Source: an uncultured Lachnospiraceae bacterium (GTDB lineage: Bacteria > Bacillota > Clostridia > Lachnospirales > Lachnospiraceae). From it: a stretch of 40,427 nucleotides of DNA. The position numbers were made by a program, and so were the translations under genes. Positions within the stretch are counted from its first letter, which is position 1. Each line of letters starts with the position of its first letter. The notes beneath the pieces were generated by a model. It ran no database searches, was not told the origin of the DNA, and worked only from the letters and a program-made list of their open reading frames with translations. The stretch lies in NCBI GenBank assembly GCA_947630085.1, contig CANRGP010000011.1, positions 1 to 40,427 on the forward strand, written 5' to 3'. Shown piece after piece: positions 32,748-40,426 of the stretch.

Positions 32748-35277
32748 GCTTCGCTACGTGGGCGTTCATGCCGCTTTCCAGCGACCGCTTGCGGTCCTCG
32801 TCGAACGCGTTGGCCGTCATGGCCACGATGGGGATCCGCGCCAGATCCGGATCGGAAAGGCCGCGGATGGCGCGCGCCGCGTCATAGCCGTTCATTACAG
32901 GCATCTGAATATCCATCAGGACCAAGGCGTAATACCCGGCCGCGGAACGTTTGACCATATCTACCGCCACGGTCCCGTCTTCGGCGGTTTCGACAAGAAA
33001 ACCGCGCTCCGTCAGAAGTTCTACCGCTATCTCCCGGTTCAGTTCATTGTCCTCTACCAGAAGCAGCCGGGTCCCCTTGAAGTCCTTTTCGGTCCGGGTG
33101 ACCTCCTGTTCGTTCAGGGGGTCTTCCGCGCAGGCGGAAGCGGCGATCAGAGTGTCGCGCAGCTCGGAGAGGAAGATGGGCTTGTTGCAGAACGCGGTCA
33201 CGCCGGCTTTGCGGGCTTCCTCCTCGAAATCCGTCCAGTCATAGGCGGTGACGATGATGATGGGGGCGGAATCGCCGACTGCCGCGCGGATCTGCCGCAC
33301 CACCTCCAGCCCGCTCAGATCCGGAAGCAGCCAGTCGATGATAAAGGCCCGGTATTCGTCTCCGAGTTCCAGAGCCTGCCGCGCGCGCAGCACGGCCTCT
33401 TTGCCGTGAAGGGTCCATTCGGGCCGCATTCCGATCTGACGCAGCATCTTGGTCACGCTGTCGCAGGTGGAAAAGCTGTCGTCCACCACCAGGGCGCGCA
33501 TCCCTTTCAGGACTTCCACGGCCTCCACCTTTTTGCTGTCCGACTGGAGACGGAAGACAAAGTTGATGATAAATTCGCTTCCCTTCCCCTGCTCGCTGTG
33601 GACTTCAATGGTTCCGCCCATGGTGTCCACAATATTTTTGGTTATGGCCATTCCCAGGCCGGTTCCCTGGATCCCGCTTACGGTGGAGGTGCGTTCTCTC
33701 TCGAAGGGTTCAAAAATATGCTCCGCAAATTCGGGGCTCATGCCGATGCCCGTATCCTTGACCCGTATCTCGTATGCTCCGTATCCCGTGGGCGCGCCGG
33801 GCTTCTGCCGCACCGTCAGGGCCACCGTTCCGCCGGAGGGCGTGAACTTGATGGCGTTGGAAAGGAGATTCAGAAGAACCTGATTCACATGGAGCTTGTC
33901 GCAGTAGATGTCCTCGTCGATCACATCCACGGTATCCATAAAAAAGCTGAGCTGCTTGGAGTGCATCTGCGTCTGGATGATATTCCGCATATCCCGGAAA
34001 ATGTCGGAGATGGAGCATTCCTTTTCTTCGATATTGAGTTTTCCCGACTCGATCCGGCTCATGTCCAGAATGTCGTTGATAAGGGACAGGAGATGATTGC
34101 TGGACGAGAGGATCTTTTTCAGATATTCCTGCACCCGCTCACGGTTGTCCAGATTGGCCTGCGCCAGCGTGGTGAAGCCGATGATGGCATTCATGGGGGT
34201 CCGGATATCGTGGGACATATTGGAGAGGAAAACGCTCTTGGCCCGGTCCGCGGCTTCCGCCTTCTGAAGCTTTTCGGAGAGCACGGCCCGCTCGACGGCC
34301 CGTTCCGTGGCCGCCCGGACATTGCGCCGTATCCACAGATAGTACAGGGACACGCACACGGCCATGATCAGCCCGATGATCAGAAAGATCCGGCGGACCG
34401 TGAAAACGTTTGCGAACGCTTCCGATTCGGGTACGGATACGGCGATGGCCCACTGGTTGATGCCCGCGGGGGCATAATACATATACTGCCAGCCTTCGGA
34501 CGCGGAGGAGCGGAAAATCACATAACCCTGCTTCAGATTGAGCAGATCATCCATATGGGCTTCCCAGTCCATTCCGTTCTTCGTCCTCCGGCTCGTGATG
34601 CCGGATCTGTACTGGCTGATATTGCCCAGATCTTTATGCCATGTATCCAGGATAAAATCACCGTTTTTGGTGTCGATGATATACACGCTTGCGCGCGCGT
34701 TGTAGATGTTGTCGACATTCAGGCTCTGCTGCAGACTCTCCAGCTCCGTGACGCCGTAGAGAAGGGCGGCCACCTGCCCGTCCTGGATGATGGGAACATA
34801 GTGGCGCAGCACAGGGGCCCCTGTGGCAAGGTTGTATACCCGGTTGGAAATGTGCTCGCCCAGAGGCGCTTCTTCCGCAAAAGAGATATCGCCGGAATCG
34901 ACTACGTCCGTGACCGTTCCGCCGGGGATCAGGATCCGGTTATCGGGGAGGAGGACCCTCACTTTCATGGTGTCCAGAAGAGGGGTGATGATCTCCATGG
35001 TACCCAGCGTGGAGTCGATATTGAAATTATCGGCCGTGGATATGATGTCGGCCGCCGCGTTGAGGATCCGGCTGTCCCGCTCCAGTTTGGTGGACACTTC
35101 CTGGATCACATTGTTCACACCCTCCTCCATACGGCTCAGGGAACGGGCCGACATCGCCGCGCTGATCTTGATGTATGCAGCGATAAAAAGCGCCGCGATC
35201 ATGACGATCAGGATCCCGGTAGCCGTAAGGCTCCTGTCTTTATGAATTGTTTTTCTGTTCTCGCTTCCGCTCTTCAT
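32698..35277 (-). CDS. Hybrid histidine kinase, Cache sensor and two receiver domains
   Basis: An 859-residue membrane kinase. TM1 (about 18-38) and TM2 (about 292-314) enclose a double-Cache-like sensor. HisKA has the phosphorylated histidine in NMSHDIRTPMNA (about H355). HATPase_c spans roughly 400-575 with LLSNAIKF and GTGLGMAI. Receiver 1 (about 595-715) has its aspartate in IIDWLLPDLSG (about D645); receiver 2 (about 735-855) in LMDIQMPVMNG (about D787) with VEDNELN. No HPt domain is present. ATG 35277 has AAGGAG upstream and overlaps the GNAT stop as ATGA; the frame is open to 35379 but that is inside the GNAT gene. Signal and output unknown. Confidence 0.92.
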   Translation of the reverse strand: MKSGSENRKTIHKDRSLTATGILIVMIAALFIAAYIKISAAMSARSLSRMEEGVNNVIQEVSTKLERDSRILNAAADIISTADNFNIDSTLGTMEIITPLLDTMKVRVLLPDNRILIPGGTVTDVVDSGDISFAEEAPLGEHISNRVYNLATGAPVLRHYVPIIQDGQVAALLYGVTELESLQQSLNVDNIYNARASVYIIDTKNGDFILDTWHKDLGNISQYRSGITSRRTKNGMDWEAHMDDLLNLKQGYVIFRSSASEGWQYMYYAPAGINQWAIAVSVPESEAFANVFTVRRIFLIIGLIMAVCVSLYYLWIRRNVRAATERAVERAVLSEKLQKAEAADRAKSVFLSNMSHDIRTPMNAIIGFTTLAQANLDNRERVQEYLKKILSSSNHLLSLINDILDMSRIESGKLNIEEKECSISDIFRDMRNIIQTQMHSKQLSFFMDTVDVIDEDIYCDKLHVNQVLLNLLSNAIKFTPSGGTVALTVRQKPGAPTGYGAYEIRVKDTGIGMSPEFAEHIFEPFERERTSTVSGIQGTGLGMAITKNIVDTMGGTIEVHSEQGKGSEFIINFVFRLQSDSKKVEAVEVLKGMRALVVDDSFSTCDSVTKMLRQIGMRPEWTLHGKEAVLRARQALELGDEYRAFIIDWLLPDLSGLEVVRQIRAAVGDSAPIIIVTAYDWTDFEEEARKAGVTAFCNKPIFLSELRDTLIAASACAEDPLNEQEVTRTEKDFKGTRLLLVEDNELNREIAVELLTERGFLVETAEDGTVAVDMVKRSAAGYYALVLMDIQMPVMNGYDAARAIRGLSDPDLARIPIVAMTANAFDEDRKRSLESGMNAHVAKPIDMDKLLEVLSQLLE

Positions 35278-35909
35278 ACTGTCTCCTTCCCCGGATCTTC
35301 CGCCCTGTGCGACGGCTGCCGTTCTGCCTGGCGGACCGTAAAACGCCGCTCCGCGGCAGGTCCAAGGTCTTTTCTCCATATTATGTCCAACGGAGGGATC
35401 GGGTGCTCACCCAGCGCCTTTTCCATCCAGATCATATCGTACCATCTGCCCAGCTTGTAACCGCAGCTGTGGAAATGCGCGGCCTCCCGGTAGCCCATCT
35501 TCCGGTGAAACGCGACGCTCCCCGGATTGGGAAAGGAGATGCAGGCGTTGACGTTGATGATATTCTGCCGGACCAGCTCCTCCTCAAGGACCAGATACAG
35601 GCACCGGCCCAGCCCGCGCCCTCTCTGCTCCCGGTCCACGTAGATGGAGGTCTCCACCGCCCAGTCATACGCCGGCCGGGCGTGGAACGGGGAGGCATAG
35701 GCATAGCCGACGATCCGCCCGTCCTCCACCGCGGCCAGATACGGATAGCGGAGGAGGGTATCGCGGATCCGCTCCCGGAACTCTTCCGGCGAGGGGACCC
35801 GGTATTCAAATGTGACGGCCGTATTCTCCACATAGGGCCGGTATATGGCAAGGAGTTCCTCCGCGTCGGCGCCGGACGCCTGGCGGATCAGAAGTCCGCG
35901 GCTGTTCAT
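35274..35909 (-). CDS. GNAT N-acetyltransferase (phosphinothricin acetyltransferase-like)
   Basis: A 211-residue acetyltransferase. YRPYVENTAVTFEYRVPS is typical of the Pat/MnaT (YncA) branch that acetylates phosphinothricin or methionine sulfoximine. The acetyl-CoA loop is QRGRGLGRCL, and YLAAVEDGRIVGYAYASPF and AFHRKMGYREA are family segments. The C-terminal 35 residues after about 175 are an extra basic tail. It follows DUF1846 by 15 bases, starts after GGAGG, and its stop overlaps the kinase start by 4 bases, so the three genes form one operon. Physiological substrate unknown. Confidence 0.88.
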   Translation of the reverse strand: MNSRGLLIRQASGADAEELLAIYRPYVENTAVTFEYRVPSPEEFRERIRDTLLRYPYLAAVEDGRIVGYAYASPFHARPAYDWAVETSIYVDREQRGRGLGRCLYLVLEEELVRQNIINVNACISFPNPGSVAFHRKMGYREAAHFHSCGYKLGRWYDMIWMEKALGEHPIPPLDIIWRKDLGPAAERRFTVRQAERQPSHRAEDPGKETV

Positions 35910-35924
35910 AACCTGTAACCTCCG

Positions 35925-37406
35925 TTAATGGTAGATCTTTTTGTGTTCATAGACAGGTTCCGAGGTTAAATCCACCCCGAGCTTCTGGAAGCTGCGGATG
36001 TCTACCCGGGACAGCATCACCGAGGTGTGGGCCTGGCAGCCCTTCAGCCTGGAAAGCTGCTCGAGGGCGGTCTGCGCGTTCCTGTCCGTGGCAGCGCACA
36101 TGGAGAGGGCGATCAGAACTTCGTCCGTATGGAGCCGGGGATTTTTGCTGCCCAGATAATCTGTCTTGAGCTTTTGTATGGGTTCAATGGCGGAAGGGGC
36201 GATCAGATGTATCCGGTCGGGGATCCCGCCGAGTGTTTTCACCGCGTTCAGAAGGAGAGCTGCGGAGGCACCCAGAAGGTCGCTGGTCTTTCCGGTCACG
36301 ATCTGCCCGTCGGGAAGCTCCATGGCCGCGGCGGGAGCGCCGGAGGAAGCCGAGAGCTCATTGGCGGCGTTTACGACGCGGCGGTATTCCGGAGATATGC
36401 GCGCCTGCTTCATCAGAAGCTCGATCTTATAGACCTCGCCCGACGCGTCCTCCCCTCCGGCCATCCGGGACAGGGCATGGTAGTATCTGCGGACGATCTC
36501 CTGCAGGGAGGCTTCCCGGCACGCCGCGTCGTCCACAATGCAGCAGCCCGCCATATTGACGCCCATATCCGTGGGGGACTTGTAGGGACATTCCCCGTAG
36601 ATCCCCTCAAAAATGGCGCTGAGGACCGGGAAGATCTCCACGTCCCGGTTGTAATTCACAGTGGTCTCTCCGTAAGCTTCCAGATGGAAGGGATCGATCA
36701 TGTTCACATCGTTCAGATCTGCCGTGGCCGCTTCGTAGGCCAGGTTCACGGGATGCTTCAGCGGCAGGTTCCAGATGGGGAAGGTCTCGAATTTGGCGTA
36801 TCCGGCCTGGATCCCCCGCCGGTTTTCATGGTAGAGCTGGGAAAGGCAGGTGGCCATCTTCCCGCTTCCCGGTCCGGGAGCCGTAACGATGACCAGGGGC
36901 CGGGAGGTCTTTATGTAATCGTTTTTGCCGAAGCCGTCTTCGCTCACGATATGGGCTACATTGTTGGGATAGCCTTCGATGCGGTAATGGCGGTAGACCG
37001 TAACGCCCATATGCTCCAGCTTGCTCCGGAAGGTATCCGCCGCCGGCTGCCCGGTATACTGCGTGATCACCACGCTTCCCACATACAGGCCCCGGTCCGT
37101 GAAGGACTGGATCAGCCGCAGCACATCCACGTCGTAGGTGATGCCCAGATCGTAGCGGATCTTGTTCTTCTCGATATCCGCCGCGTTGATGGCGATCACG
37201 ATCTCCGCCTGCTCCGACAGCTTCAGGAGCATCTGGAGCTTGCTGTTCGGCTGAAATCCGGGAAGGACGCGGGATGCGTGGTAGTCGTCAAACAGTTTTC
37301 CTCCGAATTCCAGGTACAGCTTGTCCCCGAACTGCCCGATCCTTTCACGGATGTGCTGGGACTGCATTTTCTGATATTTTTCGTTGTCGAATCCGGCGTG
37401 CGTCAT
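35925..37406 (-). CDS. DUF1846 (UPF0371) family protein
   Basis: A 493-residue soluble protein matching the length and motifs of DUF1846: FDNEKYQKMQSQHIRERI at the start, FGGKLFDDYHASRVLPGF, AINAADIEKNKIR, and the glycine-rich loop VTAPGPGSGKMATCLSQLY, which looks like a nucleotide-binding loop. No enzymatic role is known to me. It is probably first of a minus-strand operon with the GNAT and hybrid kinase genes. Start after AGGAGG. A TTTACC-N9-GGTAAA inverted repeat lies 45 bases upstream. Confidence 0.92.
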   Translation of the reverse strand: MTHAGFDNEKYQKMQSQHIRERIGQFGDKLYLEFGGKLFDDYHASRVLPGFQPNSKLQMLLKLSEQAEIVIAINAADIEKNKIRYDLGITYDVDVLRLIQSFTDRGLYVGSVVITQYTGQPAADTFRSKLEHMGVTVYRHYRIEGYPNNVAHIVSEDGFGKNDYIKTSRPLVIVTAPGPGSGKMATCLSQLYHENRRGIQAGYAKFETFPIWNLPLKHPVNLAYEAATADLNDVNMIDPFHLEAYGETTVNYNRDVEIFPVLSAIFEGIYGECPYKSPTDMGVNMAGCCIVDDAACREASLQEIVRRYYHALSRMAGGEDASGEVYKIELLMKQARISPEYRRVVNAANELSASSGAPAAAMELPDGQIVTGKTSDLLGASAALLLNAVKTLGGIPDRIHLIAPSAIEPIQKLKTDYLGSKNPRLHTDEVLIALSMCAATDRNAQTALEQLSRLKGCQAHTSVMLSRVDIRSFQKLGVDLTSEPVYEHKKIYH

Positions 37407-37450
37407 GAAAACCTCCTGCGTATGAGAGAATGGCCTGCTGTCATATCCAG

Positions 37451-37471
37451 TTTACCATAAGAAGCGGTAAA
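37451..37471. promoter_or_regulatory. Inverted repeat, possible operator
   Basis: TTTACC (37451-37456) and GGTAAA (37466-37471) are perfect inverted arms 9 bases apart in the divergent region between DUF1846 and the formate/nitrite channel. It could bind a dimeric regulator of either gene. No nearby regulator is an obvious partner. Confidence 0.35.
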
Positions 37472-37499
37472 TTGCACGAGAAACTTTTGATATTTCCCA

Positions 37500-37528
37500 A
37501 TGACAAATCCTGCGGTTTCCTGTATAAT
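37500..37528 (+). promoter_or_regulatory. Promoter of the formate/nitrite-family channel
   Basis: ATGACA (37500-37505) and TATAAT (37523-37528) with a 17-base spacer, about 43 bases before the ATG at 37571. Confidence 0.7.
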
Positions 37529-37570
37529 GCTGGTATGGGAATTACAAAGAAAAAACAGGAGGACGATACG

Positions 37571-38362
37571 ATGATATCTCCGGCAAAGATAGCGGAAACG
37601 TATGTAACGATTGGTGAGAGCAAGGCAAAGACGCCGGTCCCGAAGCTTCTGGCCCTTGCCCTTCTGGCGGGCGGCTTTATCGCGCTGGCGGGAGCGTCTA
37701 CGACGGTTGCTTCCGCCGTCATGGAGAACCCCTCCGCGGCGCGGGTGACGACGGCGCTTCTGTTTCCCGCGGGGCTGGTCATGGTGGTTCTGGCCGGGAG
37801 CGAGCTTTTTACCGGCGACAATCTGATGGTCATATCCCTGATGAAGAAGAAGATCACCGCGGCGGAGCTTCTGAGGACATGGGCGGTGGTATATGCGGGA
37901 AACCTTCTGGGGAGTATCCTGATCGCCGCCCTGTTCGTGTACAGCCATATTCCCGGGACATTCGGAAACGCGGTGGCAGAAAGCCTGGTGAACACGGCGG
38001 CGGCCAAGACGGCGCTGCCCCTGCCGGACGCCCTGATACGCGGCATCCTGTGCAACTTTCTGGTGTGTATCGCCGTATGGATCACCGCGGGAGGCTCTAC
38101 GGCCACGGAGAAGATCTTCGGCCTGTTCCCGCCCATCTTCCTGTTCGTGCTTGCCGGATATGAGCACAGCGTCGCCAATATGTTCTACATACCCGCGGGG
38201 ATTTTCGCCGCGGCCGAATACGGCATCGCGGCCGAGGGTCTCAACTGGGGAAGCTTTTTTGTGAGAAATCTGCTCCCGGTCACCGTGGGCAATATCATAG
38301 GAGGCGCCGGGGCGGTGGGGCTCGGATATTATTTCATTTATCTGCGGGACGCCAGGGACTGA
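37571..38362 (+). CDS. Formate/nitrite transporter family protein
   Basis: A 263-residue membrane protein with six helices, the size of FocA/NirC channels. The family segment AGSELFTGDNLMVI is present, and the second-half motif GILCNFLVCIAVWITAG carries the conserved asparagine and the region of the pore. Such channels pass formate, nitrite or hydrosulfide. ATG 37571 follows AGGAGG by eight bases; the frame is open to 37430 but crosses the promoter. A cysteine-synthase locus lies downstream, so hydrosulfide is a possible substrate, but this is only inference. Confidence 0.92.
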   Translation: MISPAKIAETYVTIGESKAKTPVPKLLALALLAGGFIALAGASTTVASAVMENPSAARVTTALLFPAGLVMVVLAGSELFTGDNLMVISLMKKKITAAELLRTWAVVYAGNLLGSILIAALFVYSHIPGTFGNAVAESLVNTAAAKTALPLPDALIRGILCNFLVCIAVWITAGGSTATEKIFGLFPPIFLFVLAGYEHSVANMFYIPAGIFAAAEYGIAAEGLNWGSFFVRNLLPVTVGNIIGGAGAVGLGYYFIYLRDARD

Positions 38363-38374
38363 CCGGCGTCCCGC
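38344..38374 (+). terminator. Terminator-like hairpin overlapping the channel's stop codon
   Basis: GCGGGACGCC (38344-38353) pairs perfectly with GGCGTCCCGC (38365-38374). The channel's TGA (38360-38362) is in the loop. No U-tract follows; instead the right arm is repeated in the tandem array that follows. Confidence 0.6.
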
Positions 38375-38497
38375 GTTGCGGGTGCGCGCGGGAACTGATC
38401 GGCGTCCCGCGCTGCGGGTGCGTGCAGGGACTGATCGGCGTCCCGCGCTGCGGGTGCGTGCAGGGACTGACCGGCGTCCCGCGCTGCGGGTGCGCGC
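38355..38497. repeat. Four tandem ~36-base GC-rich repeats
   Basis: Units of 35-37 bases begin with GGGACTGA, continue with the core GGCGTCCCGCGCTGCGGGTG and end GCGTGCA or GCGCGC. Copies start at about 38355, 38390, 38427 and 38463, and a broken fifth follows. Each unit contains a small hairpin (CCCGC / GCGGG). The array fills nearly the whole gap between the channel gene and the Rrf2 gene. Confidence 0.9.
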
Positions 38498-38518
38498 GGG
38501 AACCCCGGTCCGGCACGG

Positions 38519-38950
38519 TCATATCACATAATCGTAACCGTCTGATTCCCGGTGCATCAGATCGGCCAGCGTTATGCCGTCCAGGTACTCGGCAATGACC
38601 CGGTCAAGCCCCTGCCACATGGAGAGCGTCCGGCATTCGGACATCCTCCTGCATCCGTCGCTGCCTGCGGTCAGGCAGGCTACCGGAGCAAGAGAGCCCT
38701 CCGTCAGGCGCAGGATATCGCCCGCCGTGTAGGATTCCGGCGCTTTTGTCAGGCGGTAGCCCCCGCCCTTTCCGCGAAGTCCTGACAACATTCCCTTCTG
38801 CACCAGGGTCTTTACGATCCCTTCCAGGTATTTCTCCGAGATCTCCTGTCTTTCGGCTGTCTCCTTCAGCGGCACATAGCCGTCTCCCTGATGCTCCGCC
38901 AGGTCGATCATTACCCGCAGGGCATAGCGCCCTTTCGTTGAAACCAGCAT
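38519..38950 (-). CDS. Rrf2 family regulator (IscR/CymR-like)
   Basis: A 143-residue winged-helix regulator. The start MLVSTKGRYALRVMIDLAEH and LRGKGGGYRL are classic Rrf2. Three cysteines, C92, C100 and C106 (spacing 7 and 5), lie where IscR holds its 2Fe-2S cluster at C92, C98 and C104, so a cluster-binding sensor is likely. It is divergent from cysK, which fits either an IscR role or a CymR-like role in cysteine control. An 11-base palindrome lies between its -10 box and its ribosome site, suggesting autoregulation. Confidence 0.92.
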   Translation of the reverse strand: MLVSTKGRYALRVMIDLAEHQGDGYVPLKETAERQEISEKYLEGIVKTLVQKGMLSGLRGKGGGYRLTKAPESYTAGDILRLTEGSLAPVACLTAGSDGCRRMSECRTLSMWQGLDRVIAEYLDGITLADLMHRESDGYDYVI

Positions 38951-38962
38951 TTCTTTCCCCCC

Positions 38963-38973
38963 TTTGATTCAAA
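38963..38973. promoter_or_regulatory. Palindromic operator candidate at the Rrf2 promoter
   Basis: TTTGATTCAAA is a perfect palindrome around one central base. It begins 3 bases downstream of the -10 box of the Rrf2 gene, where a bound repressor would block initiation. ATTCAA recurs at the -35 box (39000-39005). Confidence 0.45.
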
Positions 38974-38976
38974 CCC

Positions 38977-39005
38977 ATTATAATACACGGAAAATAGGGA
39001 TTCAA
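38977..39005 (-). promoter_or_regulatory. Promoter of the Rrf2 gene
   Basis: On the minus strand TTGAAT (39005-39000) and TATAAT (38982-38977) are separated by 17 bases; the start codon follows about 27 bases later. Confidence 0.75.
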
Positions 39006-39036
39006 TAGACTTTCGGAAAATTTTAAAGGATACCTG

Positions 39037-39065
39037 TTGACAAAGAAAAGAAAGAGGCGTATAAT
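39037..39065 (+). promoter_or_regulatory. Consensus promoter of cysK
   Basis: TTGACA (39037-39042), 17 bases, TATAAT (39060-39065), a full consensus match. Downstream, TTAAACC (39075-39081) and GGTTAA (39103-39108) form an imperfect inverted pair that could be the Rrf2 regulator's site. Confidence 0.85.
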
Positions 39066-39122
39066 CCCAATATGTTAAACCCATAAACAAACAAGTTAAA
39101 TAGGTTAATGGAGGTAAGAAAA

Positions 39123-40048
39123 ATGAGCCGTATTTTTACATCTGCCGATCAGCTGGTCGGAAAGACACCGCTTCTGGAGCTGACACATTTGGAGAAGGAG
39201 GAGGGACTGTCCGCCAAGATCCTGGCGAAGCTGGAGTATTTTAACCCGGCCGGATCGGTCAAGGACCGGATCGCAAAGGCCATGATCGAGGACGCGGAGG
39301 CGTCCGGAAAGCTGAAGCCCGGATCCGTTATCATCGAACCCACTTCGGGAAATACCGGGATCGGTCTGGCAAGCGTGGCGGCGGCCAGAGGATATCGGAT
39401 CATCATCGTTATGCCGGAGACCATGAGCGTGGAGAGACGCCAGCTGATGAAGGCATACGGCGCGGAGCTGGTCCTGACGGAAGGGGCCAAGGGCATGAAG
39501 GGAGCCATTGCCAGGGCGGAGGAGCTGGCCGGGGAGATCCCGAACAGCTTTATCCCCGGACAGTTTGTTAATCCGGCCAACCCGAGGACGCATTTTGAGA
39601 CTACGGGGCCGGAGATCTGGGACGACACCGACGGAGCCGTTGACATCTTTGTGGCCGGAGTCGGAACCGGAGGCACCGTTACCGGAGTGGGGACCTAAAG
39701 AGCAGGAACCCGGGGATCCAGGTGGTTGCCGTCGAGCCCGCCGCCTCTCCGGTCCTCAGCAAAGGAACTGCGGGAGCCCATAAGATCCAGGGGATCGGCG
39801 CGGGATTTGTGCCGGATGTGCTCAATACGAAGATCTATGACGAGGTCATTGCGGTGGAAAATGAGGACGCATTTGCAGCCGGAAGAACCATCGGCCGGAA
39901 AGAGGGCGTACTGGTAGGGATCTCCTCCGGCGCGGCGGTCTGGGCGGCCGTTCAGCTGGCAAAGCGTGAGGAGAACAAAGGAAAGGTCATCGTTGTCCTG
40001 CTTCCGGATACGGGCGACAGGTACCTGTCTACTCCTTTGTTTGAGTGA
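39123..40048 (+). pseudogene. cysK: Cysteine synthase A, broken by a frameshift
   Basis: O-acetylserine sulfhydrylase joins O-acetylserine and sulfide into cysteine. The first 192 codons run from ATG 39123 (GGAGGT seven bases upstream) with the PLP lysine K47 in NPAGSVKDR, the phosphate-binding SGNTGIG and the late [10 protein letters not shown], then stop at TAA 39696-39698. The rest ([13 protein letters not shown] ... [11 protein letters not shown] ... [15 protein letters not shown]) continues in another frame to 40048. Restoring four bases (GAGT) near 39692 would give the usual GVGEYLK and 309 residues, the normal length. All else is intact, so the lesion is recent or a sequencing error. 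Confidence 0.9.
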
Positions 40049-40052
40049 TCTG

Positions 40053-40166
40053 CGGAAGGGAGCGGATGCCCCTTCTGCGCATGAAAAAGCGGAAGAGAGC
40101 GGATGTTCCTTCTGCCGCATGAGAAAGCGGGAGAGGGCGGATGCCCCTTCTGCCGCATGAAAAATA
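40053..40166. repeat. Three tandem ~38-base repeats after cysK
   Basis: Units of 37-38 bases start at 40053, 40090 and 40128. Each reads like CGGAAGAGAGCGGATG followed by a CCCCTTCTGCCGCATGA-like half and a short A-rich end. GCGG and CCGC within each unit can pair. The array lies between the cysK stop and its terminator and so would be in the 3' UTR. Confidence 0.88.
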
Positions 40167-40170
40167 AGAA

Positions 40171-40212
40171 CAGCCTGCGGATCGGGAATTTCCCGGTCCG
40201 CGGGCTGGTTTT
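40171..40212 (+). terminator. Intrinsic terminator of cysK
   Basis: CAGCC, GCGGA and CGGGA (40171-40187) pair with TCCCG, TCCGC and GGCTG (to 40207), linked by two T-G pairs, giving an almost unbroken 17-base stem with a three-base loop, followed by GTTTT. Confidence 0.88.
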
Positions 40213-40276
40213 GTCTGACAGGAGATCATGAGGAACCGCGTTTGGCAGGATCCGAACTGTGCCGTCCGGCAGGAGC

Positions 40277-40426
40277 TTATTCCTGGGGGACCAGATAGAG
40301 ATCGTCCCAGGCGCCCCATCCGCCGGGACCTGCGGAAACGTAGATCCCTACGGTTACCGGAGTTCCGTCTTCGGAAACGGTAATGCCGTCAACGGTGGGA
40401 TTGGTCCAGTTCTGCCATCCGGTCAC
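40277..40426 (-). CDS. C-terminal fragment of a secreted carbohydrate-active protein
   Basis: A partial frame entering from beyond the window and ending at TAA (40279-40277). The visible 49 residues include TGWQNWTNPTVDGITVSEDG, VGIYVSAGPGGWGAWDD and the end LYLVPQE. Alternating tryptophans and the final WDDLYL strand look like a beta-sandwich carbohydrate-binding module of the type attached to endo-galactanases (GH53) and related polysaccharide hydrolases. Only this module is visible, so the enzyme family is uncertain. Confidence 0.65.
   Translation of the reverse strand: MTGWQNWTNPTVDGITVSEDGTPVTVGIYVSAGPGGWGAWDDLYLVPQE

Noticed and set aside
32758-35460. 900-codon plus-strand frame
   Set aside because: Antisense to the hybrid kinase; the kinase motifs are all on the minus strand.
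38355-38497. CRISPR array
   Set aside because: The copies are head-to-tail with no unique spacers and there are no cas genes; it is a tandem repeat.
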